A DNA stretch of 64,000 nt from Stigmatella aurantiaca. Lineage in GTDB: Bacteria > Myxococcota > Myxococcia > Myxococcales > Myxococcaceae. The stretch spans positions 140,602-204,601 of the forward strand of contig NZ_FOAP01000017.1 in NCBI RefSeq assembly GCF_900109545.1. The letters run 5' to 3'. The notes below the pieces were generated by a model. That model was not told the origin of the DNA. It was given only the letters and a program-made list of their open reading frames with translations, and did no database searches. This document shows positions 48,838 through 58,388 of the stretch, piece by piece (within the stretch, counting starts at the first letter, position 1; each line of letters opens with the position of its first letter). The position numbers and the translations under genes are program-made.

Positions 48838-49602
48838 TCAACGTCCCTTCCGAGCCTCCCACAGCGCCGTCAGCCCACGCCGCACCAGGGTGCGCACCTG
48901 CGTGAGTTCCTCGGGTGACAGCGGGTGCTCCTCGTCCTGCTCCGCCTCGAACAGTGCTTCTTCCGCGTATGCGGCGAGGGCCTCGGGCACCGGCGGAGTC
49001 TCCGTGCCCGCCCGCTCCAATTGCGCCGGGTCCACGCTGGCAATCCCTGGTGGCCAGCCCAGCTCCAGCATGGCGTGCAACTCGAAGAGGAGGTGCCGGG
49101 CTGCCCCGTATCCTTCGTCCGTCAGGCCCGCTGCGTCAAGAGCACCCAGCAGCGCATCCTGCCGGTTCTCGAAGGCGTGGGTGCGCCGCGTGCGCCCCTT
49201 TTCATCGTCTTCCAGGTAACGCCAGGCGGCCTCCACGAATTCGGCATCCGGCTCGCCGGGGGCAAAGGGCCGGGGCGGCTCGAGCTTCTCCTTCTTCGGC
49301 CGGGGCGGGCGGGGGCCGTCGTCCAGGCGCGGGGTGAGCCCTTCCTCCACCATGTCCCAGAGGCCCAGCAGGTTCTGGAACAGGCGGCGGGCGACCTCCG
49401 GAGAGGGGAAGTGGGGCTCGCCCTCGAACAGCGTGGGAATCACCGCGCCGTGCGGCTGGCCCTCGGCCTGGGCGGCGCGCATCCGGGCGAGCACCTCCTC
49501 GGAGCCGTAGGGGCTGCCGGACAGCTCCAGCAGCCCGTCGAGCGTCTGCGCGCCCTCGAAGTGGTGAATGAATTCAGTCTGTTTTCCGCGGGGACGGCTC
49601 AT
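48838..49602 (-). CDS. Uncharacterised protein, 254 aa
   Basis: No recognised family. The sequence has an acidic C-terminal half (EALFEAEQDEEHPLSPEEL) and two helical segments: RMRAAQAEG...EVARRLFQNLLGLWDMVEEG and ARHLLFELHAMLELGWPPG. A Pro/Lys linker near residue 100 separates them, suggesting two domains. There is no signal or membrane segment. ATG 49602 was chosen; an in-frame TTG at 49611 is possible. It heads the short operon that includes the unknown protein at 48277 and the HAMP kinase. Confidence 0.6.
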   Translation of the reverse strand: MSRPRGKQTEFIHHFEGAQTLDGLLELSGSPYGSEEVLARMRAAQAEGQPHGAVIPTLFEGEPHFPSPEVARRLFQNLLGLWDMVEEGLTPRLDDGPRPPRPKKEKLEPPRPFAPGEPDAEFVEAAWRYLEDDEKGRTRRTHAFENRQDALLGALDAAGLTDEGYGAARHLLFELHAMLELGWPPGIASVDPAQLERAGTETPPVPEALAAYAEEALFEAEQDEEHPLSPEELTQVRTLVRRGLTALWEARKGR

Positions 49603-49711
49603 GGAAGGCAAACGCTAACCTCATGCGTCAAGGGACGCACGCGGCGTTCACGGGGCATTCGCCGCTAACGCACGGGCATGCCCGGGCGCGCATGCTAGGC
49701 TGGTTCGTGGG

Positions 49712-50323
49712 ATGGACAACCCCTCGCCCGAAAAGTTGAAGGCCGCGGTCCAGGCGCTCGCCCACGTGCGGGCCGTCGAGGGGCCCCCGGGAGACAACGG
49801 CCAGCGGCCTGTCTGGCACATGAGCACCCAGGGCGTGGAGCTGCTGTCGCTCGTGGACCCCGAGGGCCGCGTGCAGCGCCAGGAGATGACGCTGCTGGAT
49901 GACCACTACGTCTGGTCCAGCGGGGAGGGGCTGCTCACCGGCTGGGTGGAGCGGGGCGGGGGCGCGAAGGTGAACCCCGCCGCGGCCACCATCCGCACGG
50001 ATCCCCAGCTGCTGCCCTTCCGGCTGGTGCGCGGCGCCCGGGCGCTCGCGGGCTACGAGGGCGAGGACCGCTACATCCTGCACATGAAGCGGGTGCTCGC
50101 CCTGGCGCGCGAGGGGCTGGAGCTGCGCGGGGAGCCCGCCGTGCCCGTGCGGCCTCTGGAGCCCGAGGAGGCCACGGTGACCGCGGCGCCCAAGGTCCTC
50201 CCCGGCCTGCTGCGGCCGTGGACGCCACCCCCCTCCTCCTCGAAGCACGAGGGGTTGATGATGCTGGGCGTGCTCATCCTGGGGCTCTTCGTGGGCATTG
50301 GCCTGTTCCTCTGGCTGCTCTGA
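49712..50323 (+). CDS. Tail-anchored protein of unknown function, 203 aa
   Basis: Residues 1-170 are soluble with a beta-rich look (VWHMSTQGVELLSLVDPEGRVQRQEMTLLDDHYVWSS). The last ~20 residues (GVLILGLFVGIGLFLWLL) form one membrane helix at the extreme C-terminus. The N-terminal part therefore faces the cytoplasm in a tail-anchored arrangement. Neighbours on either side point away from it or toward it, so it is probably a single-gene unit. Function is unknown to me. Confidence 0.65.
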   Translation: MDNPSPEKLKAAVQALAHVRAVEGPPGDNGQRPVWHMSTQGVELLSLVDPEGRVQRQEMTLLDDHYVWSSGEGLLTGWVERGGGAKVNPAAATIRTDPQLLPFRLVRGARALAGYEGEDRYILHMKRVLALAREGLELRGEPAVPVRPLEPEEATVTAAPKVLPGLLRPWTPPPSSSKHEGLMMLGVLILGLFVGIGLFLWLL

Positions 50324-50335
50324 GGGCCCCCCGGC

Positions 50336-51934
50336 TCAGAACCCGGAGCCCCCGGTGGCGGGCGCGGGAGCCCTGTCCGGCGGCGTGCCAAGCAGCACCA
50401 CGGGGGAGGCGCCCGACAGGGCGATGACGTCGGCGGCGGCGCCCAGCTCCTTCAACGAGACGTCCTCCGAGAGCTCCAGCCCCACGAAGGCGCCCGCCAG
50501 TACGTTGGGCACCTCGGCGGGCCGCGAGTGGAGGGACACGCGCAGCGGCGGGCCGCCTTCCACGGGGGACAGGTGCAGGACGGAGGGGCCCTCGATGTGG
50601 GCGCGCCAGGACAGGCTCAGCGGGCCCGAGAGCGCCGAGGGAAACAGCAGCCGCAGCGTGCCGGACTGCGCCGCCAGCAGGGCGAAGAGGGGCAGGCGCG
50701 CCTCGAGCCCCTCGAGCGTGGCGAGCCGCACGGCCTCCGGGGGCCGCCCCACGAACGCCACGGAGCGGGCCCCCGTCTGGGCGCTGGCCCGCAGCAGGTG
50801 GTGGAGCGCCGCGCCCGTGAGCCGGGCATCGGCCTGGAGCGGCAGCACGGGCTCCGGGGTGAGCCCCACGGGAAACTCCGTCCCCGCACCGGCCGAGGCG
50901 AGCGAGGGGGAGAGGGCGCCGGCGAGCGCCGGGGCGGAGGCCGTCCACGGCAGGCGCACGCCCCCGGGGGACACCAGCCCCTCCAGGGCGGCGAAGACGG
51001 CCCCGGGGGGCAGGGGCGACGTCTGGGAGGTGCGCAGCGTCTCGAAGCCCGCGGGCGGCAGCAGCGGCCCGAGCCCCGCGGCGCGCGCCCCGTCCAGGGC
51101 CGTGCGCAGCGGGTGGCCATCCAGCACGAACAGGGCGGTGACGGAGGCCACGAGGACGAGGCCGCCCATCCACTCCTTGCCCCGGCGCCCCCCGCGCGCC
51201 ACCCAGAGCAGCAGCGAGCCCCCCAGCACCGTGAGCAGCCCCATGCCCGCCCAGCGCACCGGACGCAGCCGGAGCACCTCGTCCGTGGCCTGCGTGAGGA
51301 AGTCCGCGCGCCCGGTGAGGGGCACCTGCGCCAGGCCCATGAGCGGCACGAAGAGCCGGTAGGCCTCCAGCGCGCTCACCGCCGCGACGGCCGCCAGCAC
51401 CCCGGCGACGATGACGCCGAACAGCCGGCCCGCCGGGGGGTCCCGCCCCTCCTGGCCCGGCTCGGACTCGTTCCGGGTCAGCCCCAGCCCCAGCCCCAGC
51501 CCCAGCAGCAGCGCCGCGCTCGTCCAGGCCCCCAGCATCCGGGGCGCCATGGCCATGCCGGTGCCCCGCGCCAGCAGGCTCCGCGCGTCCGCGGGCTCCA
51601 GCGCGCCCAGCGCCTCCACCGTCCGGCCCACCAGCACCTCCGTGCCCAGCAGCCCCACCGTCCACGGCAGCGTGGCCAGCCCCAGCATCACCGCCAGGGG
51701 CACCACGCGCCCCGTGCTGGCCTGGCACAGCATCAGCGTCAGGAAGCCCACCTCCACCAGCCCCGAGAGGACCACCAGCAGGGTGAAGGGCCCCGCGGCG
51801 CTCACCACCCGGGAGACTGCCTCGGACCCCGCCAGGCAGCTCAGGGCCACGGTGGAGGTGAGCAGGACCGTTGCCGGCGCCGCGGCGGCCGCGAGCGTTC
51901 CCGGGGCAAGGCTGGGTCTGGCGGTGGCGAACAT
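50336..51934 (-). CDS. Multi-helix membrane protein of unknown function, 532 aa
   Basis: The N-terminal half contains about seven hydrophobic helices, including LLLGLGLGLGL, LFGVIVAGVLAAVAAVSALEAYRLF and GMGLLTVLGGSLLLWVA. The C-terminal ~250 residues are predicted extracytoplasmic or cytoplasmic and resemble two copies of a beta-alpha module seen in myxobacterial ExbD-like proteins. These contain LQADARLTGAALHHLLRASAQTGARSVAFVG and the ending SLKELGAAADVIALSG. The module similarity is tentative. It is 37 bp after a small membrane protein and is probably in an operon with the ABC exporter. Confidence 0.6.
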   Translation of the reverse strand: MFATARPSLAPGTLAAAAAPATVLLTSTVALSCLAGSEAVSRVVSAAGPFTLLVVLSGLVEVGFLTLMLCQASTGRVVPLAVMLGLATLPWTVGLLGTEVLVGRTVEALGALEPADARSLLARGTGMAMAPRMLGAWTSAALLLGLGLGLGLTRNESEPGQEGRDPPAGRLFGVIVAGVLAAVAAVSALEAYRLFVPLMGLAQVPLTGRADFLTQATDEVLRLRPVRWAGMGLLTVLGGSLLLWVARGGRRGKEWMGGLVLVASVTALFVLDGHPLRTALDGARAAGLGPLLPPAGFETLRTSQTSPLPPGAVFAALEGLVSPGGVRLPWTASAPALAGALSPSLASAGAGTEFPVGLTPEPVLPLQADARLTGAALHHLLRASAQTGARSVAFVGRPPEAVRLATLEGLEARLPLFALLAAQSGTLRLLFPSALSGPLSLSWRAHIEGPSVLHLSPVEGGPPLRVSLHSRPAEVPNVLAGAFVGLELSEDVSLKELGAAADVIALSGASPVVLLGTPPDRAPAPATGGSGF

Positions 51935-51971
51935 TCCCCGAAAACTAGGGACCCCCCTAATTCTTGGGAAC

Positions 51972-52352
51972 TCAGGCTGGGGGACGGCCCACCAACCAAT
52001 AAACAACGGTGAACAACACCCCCACAATCGGTCCTAGCAACGCGCCCAGAGTGATGAGTCCGAAGCACTTGCCCGGCTCACAGCCAATGTGCGCTCCCGC
52101 ACAGAAGCCCAGCACCCACAGCGGCACCTGGAAGCCGAGCACGAACAGCCCCACCCCGCGCACCACCAGCCCCCGGTACCAGCTGCGCGTGAGCAGGCGG
52201 AAGACGATGGGCACGAGGAAGAGGGTGCCGGAGGCCGCCACGGCCACCGCCGTGTGCCGGGCCATCACCGCCCCGCACGCCAGGGCCGCCAGGGCCAGGG
52301 CCGGCACCAGCAGCAGGGTGTTGAGGTTGGGAGAAGGGGGCTCGGGCGGCAT
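51972..52352 (-). CDS. Small membrane protein, 126 aa
   Basis: Four hydrophobic helices cover most of the protein: LLLVPALALAALACGAVMA, VAVAASGTLFLVPIVF, VVRGVGLFVLGFQVPLWVLGFCAG and ITLGALLGPIVGVLFTVVYWLV. HIGCEPGKCF lies between the third and fourth helices. No family is recognised. ATG 52352 was chosen over TTG 52391. It sits between the ABC exporter (44 bp) and the larger membrane protein (37 bp) on the same strand, which argues for a shared transport or envelope function. Confidence 0.55.
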   Translation of the reverse strand: MPPEPPSPNLNTLLLVPALALAALACGAVMARHTAVAVAASGTLFLVPIVFRLLTRSWYRGLVVRGVGLFVLGFQVPLWVLGFCAGAHIGCEPGKCFGLITLGALLGPIVGVLFTVVYWLVGRPPA

Positions 52353-52396
52353 CCCACCCGCAACGCTGGCAAAGCCCGCGCGGCCGGGCAAGGCCC

Positions 52397-54199
52397 TCAG
52401 GCGGCCACGGCGCCTTCGCCCAGCAGCCGCGCGTAGCGGCCCTGGCGCGCGAGGAGCTGCTCGTGGGTGCCGGCCTCCACCACCTGGCCCGCCTCCATCA
52501 CCGCGATGAGGTCCGCGTCGCGCACCGTGGAGAGCCGGTGCGCGATGACGAGCACCGTGCGGCCCTTCATCAGCGCCGCGAGCCCCTCGCCCACCGCCGC
52601 CTCGCTCGCCGCGTCCAGGGCGCTCGTCGGCTCATCCAGGAGCAGCAGGGACGGGCGGCGCAGGAAGGCCCGGGCGAGCACCAGGCGCTGGCGCTGGCCT
52701 CCGGACAGCCGGGAGCCGCGCTCGCCCACCGGCTCGTCGAGGCCCGCGGGCAGTGCGTTCACGAAGTCCTTCGCGTGCGCCAGCGTGAGCGCCTCCCACA
52801 GCTCCGCGTCGCTCGCGCCCGGGCGGCCCAGCAGCAGGTTGTGGCGCACGGTGCCCGAGAAGAGCACGGGCTCCTGCGGCACCCACGCCATCTGCGAGCG
52901 CACGCTGGAGGGCTTCAGCGCATTCAGGGGCTCCCCATCCCAGCGCACCGTGCCCCCGCTCGTGGGCAGGAAGCCGAGCAGCACCGAGAAGAGCGTCGTC
53001 TTGCCCGCCCCGGAGGCGCCCACCAGCGCCACGCGCGCGCCCACCGGCACGGTGAGGTCCACGCCGCGCAGGCCCTCGCGGCCATCCAGGTAGGTGGCCC
53101 GCACGCCCTCCAGCACCAGCGCCCCCTTCAGGGGCTGCGCCTCGCGGCCCTCGTCCGGGGGCGCGGGCTCGTCCGCGATGGCGAAGAGGCGCTCGGCGGC
53201 CACCAGCCCCGTGAGCACCTGCGAGAGGGTGCCGCTCAGGGACTTCACCGGCTGGTAGAGCAGGAGCGAGGCGGCGACGAAGGACAGCAGCCGCCCGGCC
53301 AGCGCGGGCTCGGCGGCCACCGCGCGCGCCCCCCACATCACCACCAGCGCCACCCCGGCGATGCCCAGCATCTCCACCGTGGGGCTGAAGGCGCCGCGCA
53401 GGAAGAGCGAGCGGCGCATCTCCCCGTAGTAGCGCCCGGACTCCTCGTCGAAGCGCGCCAGGGCCCGGGGCACTCCGCCGTAGGCCTGCACCACGGGCAG
53501 GTTCTGCAGCTGCTCGGCGGTGAGCGAGGTGAGCGCGCCCAGGCTCGTCTGGGAGCGCAGCGCCACCTTCTTCAGCGAGCGCGCGAAGCGGGCCACGGGC
53601 ACCACCGTGGCGGGCATCACCACGAAGGTGAGCAGGAACAGCTTCGGGTCGATGAGGGCGCACGTGACGAGCAGCGCCACAATCTGCATCCCGTCCTTGG
53701 CGTACGAGGACAGCGCCTGCGTCACCGAGAACTCCACCAGCGGCACGTCCGCGGTGAAGCGCGAGAGCAGCTCCCCCGAGTGCCGGCGCTCGAAGAAGGC
53801 CGGCGGCTGGGCAAGCAGCCGGGCGTAGAAGAAGCCGCGCAGGTCCGCCATCACCCGCTGGCCGAGCCGCTGCATCCACCCGCCCTGAAGAAACTGCGTG
53901 GTGGCTTTGATCGCCGCCACCGCCACCACCAGCAGGGGCAACCGGCGCAGCATCTGGTCCGGGGGCAGGCTCACCCCCGCCAGCGAGATCGGATCGCCGG
54001 TGAGCACCGCGCGCAGGAGCGGCCCCACCAGCCACGCGTAGGCGGAGGTGGCCGCCGCGGCCATCACCGAGGCGCACAGGCCCGCCAGGAGCAGCCCGCG
54101 ATAGGGGCGCAAGTAACCCAACAGCCGGCGGTAGACGTGAGGCGAAGGACGGGGGGCCACGGCGGCGCGGACTCTCGCACCCCGGCTGGCAATGGCCAA
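52397..54199 (-). CDS. ABC exporter, fused permease and ATPase (MsbA-like)
   Basis: About 600 residues. Six membrane helices in the first ~320 residues precede the ATPase. Walker A is GASGAGKTT with Lys400, the signature is LSGGQRQRL near 498, Walker B is LLLLDEPTSALD near 522, and the switch His is in VIAHRLS. The coupling-region element YLRPYRG near the N-terminus is typical of MsbA lipid flippases and related homodimeric exporters. The substrate is not predictable. TTG 54199 is preceded by AGAGGA; the frame remains open upstream to 54271 and GTG 54160 is also possible. It heads a minus-strand membrane-gene cluster. Confidence 0.9.
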   Translation of the reverse strand: MAIASRGARVRAAVAPRPSPHVYRRLLGYLRPYRGLLLAGLCASVMAAAATSAYAWLVGPLLRAVLTGDPISLAGVSLPPDQMLRRLPLLVVAVAAIKATTQFLQGGWMQRLGQRVMADLRGFFYARLLAQPPAFFERRHSGELLSRFTADVPLVEFSVTQALSSYAKDGMQIVALLVTCALIDPKLFLLTFVVMPATVVPVARFARSLKKVALRSQTSLGALTSLTAEQLQNLPVVQAYGGVPRALARFDEESGRYYGEMRRSLFLRGAFSPTVEMLGIAGVALVVMWGARAVAAEPALAGRLLSFVAASLLLYQPVKSLSGTLSQVLTGLVAAERLFAIADEPAPPDEGREAQPLKGALVLEGVRATYLDGREGLRGVDLTVPVGARVALVGASGAGKTTLFSVLLGFLPTSGGTVRWDGEPLNALKPSSVRSQMAWVPQEPVLFSGTVRHNLLLGRPGASDAELWEALTLAHAKDFVNALPAGLDEPVGERGSRLSGGQRQRLVLARAFLRRPSLLLLDEPTSALDAASEAAVGEGLAALMKGRTVLVIAHRLSTVRDADLIAVMEAGQVVEAGTHEQLLARQGRYARLLGEGAVAA

Positions 54200-54312
54200 G
54201 CCATCCTCTAGGGTATGAAGGATGCTTACCTGCCTGCCCTGCCGCCTACCAACCCCTACATGTGGGTACAATCGTTGCTGGGCAGGGAAGGGGCGGCCAA
54301 CTTCAGGGGGCC

Positions 54313-54759
54313 ATGGAGATCAACGACACGAACCAGAAAGAGGCGCTGTTCAGTCCGGGCTGTGAGCCAGTTGTGGAGGACGAGGAGCGGCGGAGGCTCC
54401 TGTGGCTCATGGCCGAGTACTTCCGGACGATCGGCTATTCGGACATCAAGGCACGGCTTCCGGGCTTCATGCCCCCACCGGTCCTGTCGGGGACCATCGA
54501 GGATCATCGCCCGGACTTCACCTGCCGGCAGACGGACTCGGCCCACACCCCCATCATCCTGGAGATTGTCACCCCGTCGATGGTGGATGACGCGCTCGCG
54601 GAGAACCGGTGGAGCCTGCTGGGCAGCGCCGCGAAGCTCTACAACGCCGAGCTGCACTTCGTCGTCCCGAAGTGGTCCCCGCTGGGGCCCGTGGACGCGG
54701 CGCTCAAGCGGCGGCTGGCCCGCATGGAGCTGACCGTGAACCGCGTCTGGACAGTCTAG
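54313..54759 (+). CDS. Small protein with a possible PD-(D/E)XK nuclease-like core, 148 aa
   Basis: The segment DHRPDFTCRQTDSAHTPIILEIVTPSMVDDALAENRW contains an Asp before a beta-strand and the pattern IILEIVT. This is reminiscent of the D...ExK/V core of restriction-endonuclease folds, followed by a helix and a strand (ELHFVVPKW). The catalytic Lys is replaced by Val, so activity is doubtful. There is no signal or membrane segment. The gene starts at ATG 54313 behind AGGGGG, divergent from the ABC exporter and 112 bp before dnaJ. The fold is a visual suggestion only. Confidence 0.55.
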   Translation: MEINDTNQKEALFSPGCEPVVEDEERRRLLWLMAEYFRTIGYSDIKARLPGFMPPPVLSGTIEDHRPDFTCRQTDSAHTPIILEIVTPSMVDDALAENRWSLLGSAAKLYNAELHFVVPKWSPLGPVDAALKRRLARMELTVNRVWTV

Positions 54760-54871
54760 CCGTGAACCGGCCGCTCCGTTGCCCCCTGGATTGCTGGCTC
54801 TGAACCCTGCGTTATAGTGCGTCGGCTCAAGACGCGGGTCGAAAAGCCAGGAAATCCAGGGGTTTGACGCG

Positions 54872-55996
54872 ATGCCATCGGTGTCGGGACAGAAGCGCGA
54901 TTATTACGAGGTACTCGGCGTCCAGAAGGGCGTGAATCCTCAGGAGCTGAAGAGCGCCTTTCGCAAGGTGGCGCTCCAGTACCACCCGGACCGAAATCCG
55001 GGGAACAACGAGGCCGAAGAGAAGTTCAAGGAGGCCTCCGAGGCGTACGAGGTGCTGAGCGACCCGGAGCGACGGGCGCGCTACGACCGCTTCGGCCACG
55101 CGGGCGGGGGCGCCGAGGGCTTCGGCGGCGGCTTCCAGAACGTCAACATCAACGACATCTTCGGGGACATCTTCGGCGAAATCTTCGGCGGGGCCCGGGG
55201 CGGCCGCGGCCGGGGCGGCACCGGGCGCGGGGCGGACCTGCGCTACAACCTGGAGATCTCCTTCGAGGAGGCGGCCTTCGGCTGCCGTCCCAAGGTTCCG
55301 ATTCCGCGCCCCAAGAAGTGTGAGACGTGCACCGGCTCGGGCAGCAAGAGCGGCGCGGCGCCCAAGCCGTGCGGCACGTGCGGCGGCTCCGGCGAGGTGC
55401 GCTTCACGCAGGGCTTCTTCGCGGTGTCGCGCACGTGCGCGGACTGCAACGGCACGGGCGCGTTCATCCCGGACCCCTGCCCCAAGTGCAAGGGCGCGGG
55501 CAAGGTTCCCTCCGAGGAGGTGCTCGAGGTGGCCATCCCCGCCGGCGTGGACAACGGCACGCGGGTGCGGCTGTCGGGCATGGGCGAGCCGGGAGACCGG
55601 GGCGGCCCCGCCGGAGACCTGTACGTGACGGTCATCGTGCGCGAGCACCCGCTGTTCCAGCGCGAGGACTACGAGGTGTTCTGCGAGGTGCCCATCTCCT
55701 TCACGCAGGCGGCGCTGGGGGCGAAGATCGACGTGCCCACGCTGGACGGGAAGGTGAAGATGACGGTGCCGGCCGGCACGCAGTCCGGCAAGGTGTTCCG
55801 GCTGCGCGGCAAGGGCATCCCCCACCTGCACAGCCAGCAGCGCGGCGATCAGCACGTGCGCGTGATTCTGGAGACGCCCACGGAGCTGTCGGCCCGCCAG
55901 CGCGAGCTGCTGGAGAAGTTCGCCGAGGAGGCCGGGGAGGAGACGCACCCGCACTCCAAGAGCTTCTTCGCCAAGGTGAAGGAGCTGTTCGGCTAG
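54872..55996 (+). CDS. dnaJ: Chaperone DnaJ
   Basis: 374 residues with the full DnaJ layout. The J domain (~10-75) has His38-Pro39-Asp40, which stimulates DnaK ATPase. A Gly/Phe linker follows ([14 protein letters not shown]...). The zinc-finger domain has four CxxCxGxG repeats starting near Cys150: [24 protein letters not shown] and CPKCKGAG. The C-terminal substrate-binding domain contains [34 protein letters not shown]. No dnaK or grpE lies in the window, so this is a separate copy. A perfect 20-bp palindrome follows the stop. The downstream genes encode envelope lipoproteins. Confidence 0.95.
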   Translation: MPSVSGQKRDYYEVLGVQKGVNPQELKSAFRKVALQYHPDRNPGNNEAEEKFKEASEAYEVLSDPERRARYDRFGHAGGGAEGFGGGFQNVNINDIFGDIFGEIFGGARGGRGRGGTGRGADLRYNLEISFEEAAFGCRPKVPIPRPKKCETCTGSGSKSGAAPKPCGTCGGSGEVRFTQGFFAVSRTCADCNGTGAFIPDPCPKCKGAGKVPSEEVLEVAIPAGVDNGTRVRLSGMGEPGDRGGPAGDLYVTVIVREHPLFQREDYEVFCEVPISFTQAALGAKIDVPTLDGKVKMTVPAGTQSGKVFRLRGKGIPHLHSQQRGDQHVRVILETPTELSARQRELLEKFAEEAGEETHPHSKSFFAKVKELFG

Positions 55997-56015
55997 CGCC
56001 GCCGGGCCCGCGGCC

Positions 56016-56035
56016 TCCTCCTTATATAAGGAGGA
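56016..56035. repeat. Perfect 20-bp palindrome downstream of dnaJ
   Basis: The half-site TCCTCCTTAT is followed immediately by its exact reverse complement, with no spacer. As RNA it would form an eight-base stem with an ATAT loop, placing AAGGAGGA, an ideal Shine-Dalgarno, inside the stem. It lies 20 bp after dnaJ and 193 bp before the next start codon. It may be a terminator or a protein-binding site. Confidence 0.7.
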
Positions 56036-56228
56036 CGGCCGGGCGGGCCCTTGGCGCGCTTCCCCCGGGGCGGGGTGAGGCTCCCCGCCCTCACCCCTCC
56101 GTTCCCTAGCAGGGGGGGGCCCCTGAAGTCCCGGGGGCTGGCGAGGGGCATGGACGGTGCATATCCGAGACGTTCGCTGCGGAATCTTCTGCCCGCTCGA
56201 TTGTCGACGGAGACGCACCCTCGCTGCT

Positions 56229-58388
56229 ATGCACCCGCCCACCATGGACGTCCTCTCCCCTGCGCGCCGCGTCCTGGCGCTGGCGCTGGCGTTGTTCCTC
56301 ACCGCCTGCCCGAAATCCTCCTCGCACGTGAGGCCGGATGACGGCTCCGGCGACCCCTCCGGGGGGACTTCCTCGGGCAGGCCCCGGGTCGAGGCGAAGA
56401 AGGACCCTGCCGCGGACGCCGCGCTCGCCCAGGCCGTGGAGGCCGCGGCGCGCGAGCAGGACCCCAAGCGGGCGGCCGAGTCCTTCCTGGTGGTGCGCAA
56501 GACGTACCCGGAGACCACCGCCAGCCAGGAGGCCCTCTACCGGGCGGGCGTCCTCTTCTACGAGGCGGAGGACTACGTGAATGCGCGCAAGTCCTTCAAC
56601 GAGCTGCTCTTCGAGAACCCCATCTACCCGCAGGCGCAGGAGGTGAAGCAGAAGCTGGCCCGCTCCGCGCTGGAGGTGGGCGCCTACCGGGATGCGTACC
56701 AGACGCTCTCCAGCCTCGCCGAGCGCGCCGAAGGCGCCGAGCGCCTGAAGCTGCTCGAGGACGCGAGCCGCGCCGCGCAGGGCGCCGGGCTCTACTCCTC
56801 GGCGCTGACCATCGAGGTGGAGCTGGCCGAGGAGGCCAAGACGCCCGAGGCCCAGGCCGCCGCCGCCAAGCGGCTGGAGCAGGTGGTGGAGGGCCGCGCG
56901 GACTTCGTGGACATCGCGCGCGTGGCGGAAGGGCTGTCGCCGCGCCACCCCGCCTGGCCCATCCTCACCTTCAAGCTGGCGCGCATCTACTACCACCTGC
57001 GTGACTGGACGCGGCTGGAGGAGACGCTCAACCGCTTCCTCCAGGAGGCCCCCACCAGCGCCTTCGCCCCCCAGGCCAAGGAGCTGCTGGCGCGGGCCAC
57101 CCGCCGCGTGGAGGTGCGCCCGCGCACCGTGGGCGTGCTGCTGCCCATGACGGGCCGCTTCAAGCCCATCGGCGAGGCGGTGCTGCGCGGGGTGCAGCTG
57201 GCGCTCAACGGCAGCGACATCGAGCTCATCGTCAAGGACACGCAGGGCGAGGTGAACCTCGCGGGCCAGGGCGTGGAGCAGCTCGCGTTCGACGAGGGGG
57301 CCATCGCCGTGCTGGGGCCCCTGGTGCCGGACGAGGCCCGCCGCGCGGCGCTGGTGTCCGAGGAGCTGCAGATTCCCCTGCTGACGATGGCGCGCCAGGA
57401 GGGCATCACCGGCATCGGGCCGTACATCTTCCGCAACATGCTCACCAACTCCGCGCAGGCGGAGGCCATCGCCGAGTACGCCCTCAACGTCCGGGGCATC
57501 AAGCGCTTCGCGCTGCTCTACCCGAACCTCTCGTACGGCGTGGAGCTGGCCAACACCTTCTGGGACGAGGTGCTCAAGCGCGGCGGCGTGGTGCGCGGCG
57601 CGGAGACGTACTCGCACGACCAGACGACGTTCACCAACGAGGCGAAGAAGCTCGTGGGCCGGTACTACCTGGAGGACCGGGCGGACTACATCGAGGGCGT
57701 GCGCGAGGTGAATTCCCAGGAGCAGGACGCGTTCCGCCGCCGCAAGGCGATGGAGAAGATGAAGAGCGGTGTGGAGCCGGTGGTGGACTTCGACGGCATC
57801 TTCATCCCGGATGACTGGAAGCGCGTGAGCCTCGTGGGCCCGGCGCTCGCGGTGGAGGACATCATCACCAACGCGTGTGATCCGCGCGACCTGGAGCGCA
57901 TCCGCAAGACGACGGGCAAGAAGGACCTGAAGACGGTGACGCTCTTTGGCACCAACCTGTGGAACAGCCCCAAGGGGCAGAGCGGGCTGCCGGAGCTGGT
58001 GGAGCGCGGCGGCAAGTTCGTCACCTGCTCGGTGTTCGTGGATGGCTTCTTCATCGACTCGCAGCGCCCGGCCACGCGCAAGTTCGTCCAGGCCTTCCGC
58101 ACCGCCTACAAGGCGGAGACGGGGCGCGATCCGGGCCTGCTGGAGGCCATCGGGTACGACTCGGCGCTGATGGTGCGGCAGATCATCGAGAAGGCGCGCC
58201 CGGCCACGCGCGGCGCGATGCGCGATGCGCTCGCCAACCTCAAGGACTTCGAGGGCGCCACGGGCCGCACCTCCTTCAATGATCAGCGCGAGGCCATCAA
58301 GCCGCTCTTCCTCCTGTCCGTGGACAGCAAGGGCGTGAAGGAAATCACCCCGGAGGCCACGGGAGGCACGGGGGGCTCGGGTTCATGA
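56229..58388 (+). CDS. LpoA-like lipoprotein: TPR region plus periplasmic-binding-protein fold
   Basis: 719 residues. The signal peptide ends in LFLTAC, so the protein is lipid-anchored. Residues ~60-290 form TPR-like helices (ASQEALYRAGVLFYEAEDYVNARKSFNELLFENPIYPQAQ). Residues ~295-710 form a type I periplasmic-binding fold (RTVGVLLPMTGRFKPIGEAVLRGVQLAL, AIAVLGPLVPDEARRAALVSEELQIPLLTMA). This is the plan of LpoA, the outer-membrane activator of penicillin-binding protein 1A, and of branched-chain amino-acid receptors. Starts at 56229, 56244 and 56157 are all in frame. Its stop overlaps the next lipoprotein gene by ATGA. Confidence 0.83.
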   Translation: MHPPTMDVLSPARRVLALALALFLTACPKSSSHVRPDDGSGDPSGGTSSGRPRVEAKKDPAADAALAQAVEAAAREQDPKRAAESFLVVRKTYPETTASQEALYRAGVLFYEAEDYVNARKSFNELLFENPIYPQAQEVKQKLARSALEVGAYRDAYQTLSSLAERAEGAERLKLLEDASRAAQGAGLYSSALTIEVELAEEAKTPEAQAAAAKRLEQVVEGRADFVDIARVAEGLSPRHPAWPILTFKLARIYYHLRDWTRLEETLNRFLQEAPTSAFAPQAKELLARATRRVEVRPRTVGVLLPMTGRFKPIGEAVLRGVQLALNGSDIELIVKDTQGEVNLAGQGVEQLAFDEGAIAVLGPLVPDEARRAALVSEELQIPLLTMARQEGITGIGPYIFRNMLTNSAQAEAIAEYALNVRGIKRFALLYPNLSYGVELANTFWDEVLKRGGVVRGAETYSHDQTTFTNEAKKLVGRYYLEDRADYIEGVREVNSQEQDAFRRRKAMEKMKSGVEPVVDFDGIFIPDDWKRVSLVGPALAVEDIITNACDPRDLERIRKTTGKKDLKTVTLFGTNLWNSPKGQSGLPELVERGGKFVTCSVFVDGFFIDSQRPATRKFVQAFRTAYKAETGRDPGLLEAIGYDSALMVRQIIEKARPATRGAMRDALANLKDFEGATGRTSFNDQREAIKPLFLLSVDSKGVKEITPEATGGTGGSGS

